Source: JAUZOB01 sp963692465
Lineage (GTDB): Bacteria > Bacteroidota > Bacteroidia > Bacteroidales > Prolixibacteraceae
Direction: 5' to 3'
DNA: 64,000 nucleotides
NCBI GenBank assembly: GCA_963692465.1
Contig: OY829943.1
Span: 1,364,001-1,428,000 of the forward strand
Shown here: positions 58,571 through 64,000 of the stretch, piece after piece
How positions within the stretch are numbered: position 1 is the first letter of the stretch
Layout: each line of letters begins with the position of its first letter
Program-made: the position numbers and the translations under genes
Notes under the pieces: model-generated
The model's database searches: none
Told to the model about the DNA's origin: nothing
The model's input: the letters and a program-made list of their open reading frames with translations, nothing else

Positions 58571-59626
58571 CTAATTTTCAACAGTAATAACCGCACTGAC
58601 TTCCCTTCGGGGAGAATAAGGAACGGGCTTTGCATACCCTATACGCATCAAAATCATCGGATATTCCTTCCCACCAAAAACCTGCTCTCTGATTTTTTCC
58701 GAAACCGCTTTCACTTCACACGGTTGATTCACATAAGCATTGCAAATATGCATGCTGGTAAACTTTAAAAGCAATCGCTCCATTGTTTGTCCCAATGCAA
58801 TCCAGTCCGAAATATCATTATCTGCAATGGTCAGCAAAACGAGGTGAGAAGAAGAATTCATTTTTTCCACGTCACTTTTATTCTGTTTTTCCGCCTTCAA
58901 CTGAGATTCCACAATCGGTTTTCCAATAAATGCCGGCACCCCGGGAAAGCCCATCATTTTATTCGTTAAACCATCCTGAGTTTTCTTCGTTTGTGTCCCA
59001 TTATAGCGCATCCATTTTTCTAACTCCGCCTTAAATTCAGAATCGCCCATCTGAACCTCATTTCCCTCTTTCACAAACGCCATAAATGTTGCAAAATCAG
59101 CACTCCCCTTTTTGTAAAAATAACTTTTTACTCCCGGGCGTAAAGAAAGGGTCTGCCGAATTGTATCCATCGAAGATTCCGCAATCATCCCGCCATCGTA
59201 TATAGAACGATTTGTTTGTCTTTTTTCAATCGCATCAAAAAGAGGATCTACCTTCAGATTGGCATCCTTCACTAATTCAACAACGATATAATACTTTTTA
59301 TCCCCGGTCTTTACCACACGGACAGAAGGAAGATATTTCTGTGCGGTGGCTGCCACACAAAGGTTTTCCACAGCACAACCCAGACTAATGTAAAGTTCCC
59401 GATTATCCGGATCGACAACCGGCAAAACCCGACTCCAATCAGGGTGTATTTCTATCTCATTTTTCTTGATTACAAATTTCCATGGCTGGGCATTATGTCC
59501 GGAAGGAGCCCTTACCGCATATTTAATGATTCCCGAGAAATCATTTATCCGCTCCTTCGATACAGATGAAGCACTAACTGTTGTTCCCATAATGATGAAG
59601 AGAATTAATATCAAACTAAGTTTCAT
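58571..59626 (-). CDS. Exported nitroreductase-family flavoprotein (Acg-like)
   Basis: 351 residues. An N-terminal signal-like segment (LILILFIIMGTTVSASS, to about residue 22) precedes a nitroreductase fold with ERINDFSGIIKYAVRAPSGHNAQPWKFVI, SLGCAVENLCVAATA and DWIALGQTMERLLLKFTSMHICNAYVNQP, ending MILMRIGYAKPVPYSPRREV. The length and RAPSGHNAQPW signature fit the Acg-like FMN-binding group, which are doubled and may lack redox activity. A secretory signal on an FMN enzyme is unusual. It starts 2 bp after the tetR stop. Confidence 0.82.
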   Translation of the reverse strand: MKLSLILILFIIMGTTVSASSVSKERINDFSGIIKYAVRAPSGHNAQPWKFVIKKNEIEIHPDWSRVLPVVDPDNRELYISLGCAVENLCVAATAQKYLPSVRVVKTGDKKYYIVVELVKDANLKVDPLFDAIEKRQTNRSIYDGGMIAESSMDTIRQTLSLRPGVKSYFYKKGSADFATFMAFVKEGNEVQMGDSEFKAELEKWMRYNGTQTKKTQDGLTNKMMGFPGVPAFIGKPIVESQLKAEKQNKSDVEKMNSSSHLVLLTIADNDISDWIALGQTMERLLLKFTSMHICNAYVNQPCEVKAVSEKIREQVFGGKEYPMILMRIGYAKPVPYSPRREVSAVITVEN

Positions 59627-59628
59627 AA

Positions 59629-60282
59629 TTATCGATCATTAAAATTTTCCGATTTAAAAAGAAGATCAAAAAACTGAGTAATTCCGGTTTCTATCTCACC
59701 CCACCCGTTCTCCGAGGATAAGTCAATCCCATTAAAGACATCCGTTGTCGAAGATCTTAATACGATATAATAAAGACCCGAAATTAAAAGTCCGATCAAT
59801 GCTTTTATGTCCAAATCGGTAGAGGGTAATTTTGAAATAACCGACTGAATAATTTCAATCCCGACTTTTTCACGCTGTGCATCAATCTCCTGAATAAAAG
59901 GCCTTTTTTCTGCCAAACTCCATCGAATCAATTCCTGAAGTTCCCGATTCGCCCTCAGATCACGAAGCTGACCAATAAACAATTCCGTCGAAAAAGACTG
60001 CAAATGATCAAAATCCGTACAATCCAGCTGTTCCTTAAATGATGCGTTTAACTTTAACCAGTAATCCTTTTGTCTGGCAAACTCAGAAAGCAACCCATCC
60101 AAATCGCCAAAATAGCGATATATAAGCATTCGTGAAACACCCGCTTCTTTAGCCACTGCATTAATGTCGACACGCTCATAACCATCACGACAAATGACCC
60201 GTCCAACCGCTTCGATTATCTTCTGCTCCGTTACTTCCCGATCTTTAACTTTTATCGCATCTTCTTTAGCCATATAATACAT
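59629..60282 (-). CDS. TetR-family transcriptional repressor
   Basis: About 217 residues from ATG 60282 (or 214 from ATG 60273). The longer reading to 60324 runs through the promoter, so is rejected. N-terminal helix-turn-helix (about 20-65: IIEAVGRVICRDGYERVDINAVAKEAGVSRMLIYRYFGDLDGLLSEF) and a helical C-terminal ligand domain of unknown effector. It is the first gene of an operon with the nitroreductase and YiiX-type genes. Twin operators flank its -7 box, so it probably represses its own operon. Confidence 0.9.
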   Translation of the reverse strand: MYYMAKEDAIKVKDREVTEQKIIEAVGRVICRDGYERVDINAVAKEAGVSRMLIYRYFGDLDGLLSEFARQKDYWLKLNASFKEQLDCTDFDHLQSFSTELFIGQLRDLRANRELQELIRWSLAEKRPFIQEIDAQREKVGIEIIQSVISKLPSTDLDIKALIGLLISGLYYIVLRSSTTDVFNGIDLSSENGWGEIETGITQFFDLLFKSENFNDR

Positions 60283-60299
60283 GTTACACTTGCGCAACA
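60282..60299 (-). promoter_or_regulatory. TetR operator 1 (over the transcription start)
   Basis: TGTTACACTTGCGCAACA, an imperfect palindrome (16-18 bp), overlapping the predicted start of transcription. It matches operator 2 at 15 of 18 positions. Confidence 0.6.
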
Positions 60300-60305
60300 A
60301 AGTTA
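60298..60305 (-). promoter_or_regulatory. Promoter -7 box of the tetR operon
   Basis: TAACTTTG on the minus strand, located between the two operator copies. Predicted start near 60291. Confidence 0.65.
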
Positions 60306-60323
60306 AGTTACACATGCGTAACA
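60306..60323 (-). promoter_or_regulatory. TetR operator 2 (in the -33/-7 spacer)
   Basis: AGTTACACATGCGTAACA with core GTTACaCATGcGTAAC, nearly perfect palindrome. It fills the spacer between -33 and -7, centre to centre 24 bp from operator 1. Confidence 0.6.
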
Positions 60324-60435
60324 TGCAAGCGAAATCAAATAAATATCAAGCCCGCCACAAAAAGAACAGCTACAACAGACACAATCGGTCCGCAGCAAGT
60401 CATTAAATCATTTAGGAAACAATCTCAGTGAAGCT

Positions 60436-61698
60436 CTATTCTTTCTTAGCAAAAAGATCTTTTAATCGAACCGTCTTATTTTGAATAATCGGATTCGCCC
60501 AAATACCCACACTGAAGATATAGAAAAGTGTTAAAAAAATCAGGCACATTGCAGCCCGAAGTCCTATATGGTCTCCTAGCCACCCAATAAGCAAAGGGAT
60601 AAAGGCTCCGCCACAAATACCAGAGCAAAGAATGCCGGAAAAAGAGCCATGATGTCGCTCAACTGAATTCAATGCCAACGAAAAAACGATGGAATACATC
60701 ACCGACAAGAAGAAACCCATCGCCGGAAAAGCCCATAACGAAATAACAGATGGTCCGAACAAAGCAAGACACAGCGTTATTAGTGCCAAACTGGTAAATA
60801 TCTTCAACACCCATTTGGAATCAATCAGTTTCAATACAACCAAACCCAACACGCACCCAATAGACATCAGTCCCCAAAACCAGGCAACAGCCGCAGCTCC
60901 CTGTATCTCCGAATTATATCCATGATAAAGCTGAAGGAACTTCGACATCCAGATTGACAACCCTTGTTCGGTACCCACATAAGCCATAATGCCAAGGAAA
61001 AATAGAATCACCTTTTTATTTTTCAACAACTCCACGTAACTACTCAAAGCTCCGGACTTTTCATCTTCTTTTAACTCTACTTTTGGAAGCCGAACCAATA
61101 TGGTAATCAGCAACAGTACAAACAAGACAACCGCAAACAACCAGTATAGTGATATCCATGGCAAATTTACCGGGACTACCCCCCGCAAAAGAAGGATTAA
61201 CGGATTGTGACTTCCCGAACCGACAGGAACCGCCTTCATCAAATAGGTAAATGCATAAGGACTTATAAAAGAGGCAGCGCCAAACACAAGCTGACTAAAT
61301 ACCGCATAAAAAGCATAATTTTCTTCACCTCCAATCACTCGGGTCAATGGATTGAGAATTACCTGAATCATCGCCATTCCCAATCCGATAATAAATAAAG
61401 AGGCAAGCGCCATTCCATAGACATGAAAGAAAGCGAATAAAATAGATCCGATAAAGGTCATCACAAAAGCAATCAGCATAGATGCTTTACTTCCATACCG
61501 ATCCGTCATCAATCCCGCCGGAACCGACATAACTCCATAAGCCAGAAAAAATGAGAATGGGAGAAAAGCCGCCATCTTCAAACTCAGCGAGAAATTCTTA
61601 ATAATAACGGGCATCAAGGGACCAAGGATATTGGTTATGAACGACACCATAAACCAAATAGCCATGATATAAATGATAAACAGACCTTTTCGTTTCAT
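60436..61698 (-). CDS. MFS sugar permease (FucP/GluP-like)
   Basis: 420 residues with twelve predicted helices. Seen: FMVSFITNILGPLMPVIIKNFSLSLKMAAFLPFSFFLAYGVMSVPAGLMTDRYGSKASML (MFS motif A DRYGSK) and IQVILNPLTRVIGGEENYAFYAVFSQLVFGAASFISPY, a signature of the fucose-galactose-glucose:proton symporter group. The substrate is probably a hexose or amino-sugar, as it follows a ROK kinase gene by 12 bp. It is not part of the tetR operon, which begins downstream behind its own promoter. Confidence 0.88.
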   Translation of the reverse strand: MKRKGLFIIYIMAIWFMVSFITNILGPLMPVIIKNFSLSLKMAAFLPFSFFLAYGVMSVPAGLMTDRYGSKASMLIAFVMTFIGSILFAFFHVYGMALASLFIIGLGMAMIQVILNPLTRVIGGEENYAFYAVFSQLVFGAASFISPYAFTYLMKAVPVGSGSHNPLILLLRGVVPVNLPWISLYWLFAVVLFVLLLITILVRLPKVELKEDEKSGALSSYVELLKNKKVILFFLGIMAYVGTEQGLSIWMSKFLQLYHGYNSEIQGAAAVAWFWGLMSIGCVLGLVVLKLIDSKWVLKIFTSLALITLCLALFGPSVISLWAFPAMGFFLSVMYSIVFSLALNSVERHHGSFSGILCSGICGGAFIPLLIGWLGDHIGLRAAMCLIFLTLFYIFSVGIWANPIIQNKTVRLKDLFAKKE

Positions 61699-61710
61699 TA
61701 TTTCTTATTT

Positions 61711-62646
61711 CTATTGATTAAAAACCATTGCTGCAGCCCCCAAACTACCAGCTTTATTCCCCAACAAAGCCCTTTCGATTCTTGTATTTTCAGCACAACT
61801 CTTCATTACATAGGTTTCTACTCCCTCCCTGATGCTTTCGATATAAAAATCGCCCGCTTCAGAGATACCCCCACCTACAACAACAACCTGCGGGCTAAAT
61901 ATATTGATAAAACCTCCAATACCCGCAGATAATGCATCAAAATGACGATTAAATGCAGTAATTGCACAAGAATCCCCATTTTTATAAAGATTCGTAATGT
62001 ACCGGCCATCAACAATTGCCGAATCCAAAACAGCTCCCTGCCGAGACGAGATCTCCAGAAAATCAGCAATCAATGCAGTGGTTGAGGCTTGTGCTTCCAG
62101 GCATCCTCTCACCCCACAGGTACACATACGCCCCTGTGGATCAAGCCGAATATGGCCAAATTCTCCGCCTCTATTTCTGAAACCTCCGTACATCTTACCG
62201 TTTAGGAGCATTGCACCGCCAATCCCAGTCCCCACCGTAATAAAAATAGCATCGGTCAATCCTTTTGCAGCTCCGTAATAAACCTCCCCTAAAGCCATCA
62301 GACTTGCATCGTTGCCGACAGAGATAGGCAATTGAGTATATGCGGACAACTCTTGGGCCAGATCAAAACTCTCCCAGTCCTTTAGATTATCAGCTCCTCC
62401 AATAATGAAATTATGCTCGACGATTCCAGGAGTTCCAATTCCTACTCCCACAACTTGACCAGCCACCACGTCATCAACATCCAACTCTTTGATCGCAGCA
62501 CCAATATTCTTGATCACGGCATTTCTTGATTTTGTAGCCTCCGAAGGCCGCCGGGCAGATCGGATAATCACTCCCTCTTGATTAACAAGAGCAGACTTCA
62601 CCTCTGTCCCTCCCAAATCAATCCCAATTGCAAATTTCTGTTCCAC
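61711..62646 (-). CDS. ROK-family sugar kinase
   Basis: 311 residues from a GTG start. Seen: ATP loop GIDLGGTEVKSALV, catalytic Asp in VGNDASLMALGE, FITVGTGIGGAM, EFGHIRL and the ROK zinc site CTCGVRGCLEA. It phosphorylates glucose or an N-acetylated sugar in the cytoplasm. It heads a two-gene unit with the sugar permease, so the pair would import and phosphorylate the same sugar. No helix-turn-helix domain, so a kinase and not a ROK repressor. Confidence 0.92.
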   Translation of the reverse strand: MEQKFAIGIDLGGTEVKSALVNQEGVIIRSARRPSEATKSRNAVIKNIGAAIKELDVDDVVAGQVVGVGIGTPGIVEHNFIIGGADNLKDWESFDLAQELSAYTQLPISVGNDASLMALGEVYYGAAKGLTDAIFITVGTGIGGAMLLNGKMYGGFRNRGGEFGHIRLDPQGRMCTCGVRGCLEAQASTTALIADFLEISSRQGAVLDSAIVDGRYITNLYKNGDSCAITAFNRHFDALSAGIGGFINIFSPQVVVVGGGISEAGDFYIESIREGVETYVMKSCAENTRIERALLGNKAGSLGAAAMVFNQ

Positions 62647-62740
62647 TTATCTAACAAATTACTTTAATAAACCGGTGCAAAATACGAAAAAGGAAATAGG
62701 CATTTTATTAAAAATTTAATTTCTATTGATCTATTCATGA

Positions 62741-63457
62741 TTAACCATGAATATTAAATTTTGTCATTATATCAGAATTACAACAATTCTTCCCAACATT
62801 AAATGTTTGAACTAATGCTCTAATATTATCTTTTTGCCATGCAGGCATATTAGGATGAAAAATAATATCGAATTTCAATTCATCCCAAGAGTTAATTGAT
62901 ATTTCTTTAAAATATTTTCGCGCATTCATAGAAAAGATAACCACCCTATATTCTTTTTCATAATCAAAACATTTGTCTTTAATGAATACATTGGGGGAAA
63001 GATCACCAGACGAAAAACCAAAAGACTTCATTCCTTCTTTAATTTCAAAGCCTTTATATTCAACTTGCTTTCCAAAAATCCGATATTTTTCCAATTTTTT
63101 ATCATGGTCACTCTTTTGTTTAAAAAAATTAATTAGCTCTTTCCCATTAAAACGGAGAGCAATACTTGAAGGATCTGAATACATTCTCCACATTGCTGCA
63201 GATTCATTTGAACAAGCATAAAAACACGACACAAAAGATCTTCTTTGCGCTTTCTTTATATCTTCAATATGAACCTCTGCTATTTTAGACTGTATAGCCA
63301 TCCTTTCAAAAAAAGAAGCACATTCCATGGGATCGTTAAATTTGTCAGAACGAGTAAATCTAAATTCCTTTTTCGAAAAAAAAGATATCGCCTTATCAAT
63401 CGTTAAATACCTCCAAAGACAGGTTTCTTTTGGAGCTTCAAATCTCAATCTTTCCAT
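62741..63457 (-). CDS. DUF2971-family protein
   Basis: 238 residues, soluble. Conserved blocks: LWRYLTIDKAISFFSKKEFRFTRSDKFNDPMEC (about 15-47), SFVSCFYACSNESAAMWRMYSDPSSIALRF (about 74-103) and KDKCFDYEKEYRVVIF (about 160-175), all hallmarks of DUF2971. Its biochemical function is unknown; members recur in accessory islands. The gene is distinctly more AT-rich than its neighbours, stands alone and lies next to a tRNA gene, all consistent with horizontal acquisition. Confidence 0.85.
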   Translation of the reverse strand: MERLRFEAPKETCLWRYLTIDKAISFFSKKEFRFTRSDKFNDPMECASFFERMAIQSKIAEVHIEDIKKAQRRSFVSCFYACSNESAAMWRMYSDPSSIALRFNGKELINFFKQKSDHDKKLEKYRIFGKQVEYKGFEIKEGMKSFGFSSGDLSPNVFIKDKCFDYEKEYRVVIFSMNARKYFKEISINSWDELKFDIIFHPNMPAWQKDNIRALVQTFNVGKNCCNSDIMTKFNIHG

Positions 63458-63482
63458 TTGAAGAAAATTATTAGTACAAATA

Positions 63483-63490
63483 CAAAGTTA
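63483..63490 (-). promoter_or_regulatory. Promoter -7 box for the DUF2971 gene
   Basis: TAACTTTG on the minus strand, 25 bp upstream of the ATG. Confidence 0.55.
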
Positions 63491-63596
63491 CAAACAATAA
63501 CAACTGAAATCAGTGCCGACATTTTCATACCAATAAGGAGTCCATTGATCCATTTAAACATTCCAAATTGTTTATTCAGAACCAGTCTAATATCAA

Positions 63597-63629
63597 AAAA
63601 GCCTCTTGAGAATATCTCAAGAGGCTTTT
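63597..63629 (-). terminator. Terminator after tRNA-Lys
   Basis: A 14-bp stem, AAAAGCCTCTTGAG / CTCAAGAGGCTTTT, loop aatat, ending 15 bp downstream of the tRNA 3' end on the minus strand. Confidence 0.88.
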
Positions 63630-63643
63630 ATTATTCGCTTTTG

Positions 63644-63716
63644 TCGGTTCGAAGGGGATCGAACCCTCGACCCCATGATTAAGAGTCACGTGCTCTACCA
63701 ACTGAGCTACGAACCG
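63644..63716 (-). tRNA. tRNA-Lys (anticodon CUU)
   Basis: 73 nt cloverleaf: acceptor CGGTTCG/CGAACCG with discriminator A, D-arm GCTC...GAGC, anticodon stem CGTGA/TCATG with loop CTCTTAA (anticodon CTT, codon AAG), T-arm GAGGG-TTCGATC-CCCTT. The CCA end is not encoded. Single gene with its own promoter and terminator. Confidence 0.95.
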
Positions 63717-63731
63717 TACTTTTCGCGGGCA

Positions 63732-63739
63732 CAAATTTA
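63732..63739 (-). promoter_or_regulatory. Promoter -7 box for tRNA-Lys
   Basis: TAAATTTG on the minus strand, 16 bp upstream of the tRNA 5' end, with TTTT in the -33 region. Confidence 0.55.
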
Positions 63740-63932
63740 TATACTCTTTCTTTTTAATAAAAACTTTTCAGACTATTTTAACATTCCAAGATACAATTTT
63801 CATTTCCATTTTCATGCAATATTCTAAGGTTAAGGCCTATACCCAACAAATATTTTTTCTATTTTTCCCTCTTTTAGTCCCCCTACAATTGTTTTCTCCC
63901 GCCAATTTAAGCGTTTCTTTGTTTAAAACGTT

Positions 63933-64000
63933 CTAAAAAGGATATTCTTCAGCTGCTATTTCCAGCTGCTCATACCATGCTTCTCCGTATTTACGGATAA
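63933..64000 (-). CDS. C-terminal end of an unidentified protein (cut by window edge)
   Basis: Only the last 22 codons are visible, ending at TAG (63933-63935). The tail is acidic and aromatic (KYGEAWYEQLEIAAEEYPF). I cannot identify the protein. The open frame continues off the window, and base usage looks coding. The 200 bp between it and tRNA-Lys hold only the tRNA promoter and T-rich sequence. Confidence 0.5.
   Translation of the reverse strand, partial: IRKYGEAWYEQLEIAAEEYPF

Noticed and set aside
60283..60324. N-terminal extension of the TetR protein (Leu/Arg/Cys-rich)
   Set aside because: It is encoded by the promoter and operators, upstream of the predicted transcription start.

Overview
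The window is chromosomal DNA of a member of the Bacteroidota, most likely order Bacteroidales. It carries a fused MurF-alanine racemase, a glutamine synthetase III, a GldB-type lipoprotein, a PorE-type type IX secretion lipoprotein, a PASTA-rluD-ddl cell-wall operon and an rpsO-pnp pair. Upstream regions repeatedly show the Bacteroidota sigma-ABfr promoter signature (-33 TTTG, -7 TAnnTTTG), and genes tend to end in long symmetric A/T-flanked hairpins. Composition is moderately AT-rich and even. I see no rRNA, insertion sequence, prophage or CRISPR array. Genus cannot be fixed from the sequence alone.

Layout. 1-5.0 kb: phosphofructokinase (cut by the window edge) behind a GldB-like lipoprotein on the minus strand; divergent outer-membrane barrel, NAD synthetase and a Crp/Fnr regulator with a perfect palindrome at its own promoter. 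5-17.9 kb: MurF-Alr, a conserved unknown protein, RsmI, a HAD phosphatase, DnaB, then Ddl/RluD/PASTA, ribosomal protein L34, RsmG, an ECF sigma factor and a membrane glycosyltransferase. 17.9-22.2 kb: Tgt, an LptF/LptG permease, and a biotin-dependent acyl-CoA carboxylase pair. 22.3-31.4 kb: IspE, glycine decarboxylase, a metallo-hydrolase, Pcm, an arginine deiminase-type enzyme, a SpoU methyltransferase and a TPR/OmpA lipoprotein. 31.6-38.9 kb: prolyl oligopeptidase, PNPase, S15, a RCK potassium channel and DUF2851.

39.2-49.6 kb is the most accessory-looking part. A small histidine-rich membrane protein leads a CzcC-CzcB-CzcA-type metal efflux operon. It faces a minus-strand group of a sigma54 response regulator, a porin and a sensor kinase, with a plausible sigma54 promoter in front of the porin. 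This group resembles the regulatory and porin parts of Bacteroidota kdp loci, but without the KdpFABC pump.

49.8-64 kb: purM-prfA-pyrF, PorE, glutamine synthetase III, a candidate small RNA, a TetR-nitroreductase-YiiX operon with twin operators flanking its promoter, a sugar permease with a ROK kinase, a DUF2971 gene and tRNA-Lys(CUU). Most genes are housekeeping; the novelty lies mainly in regulation (4.2, 48.1, 57.6 and 60.3 kb) and in the metal-efflux and Kdp-like islands. Positions of short sites were read by eye and may be off by a base.
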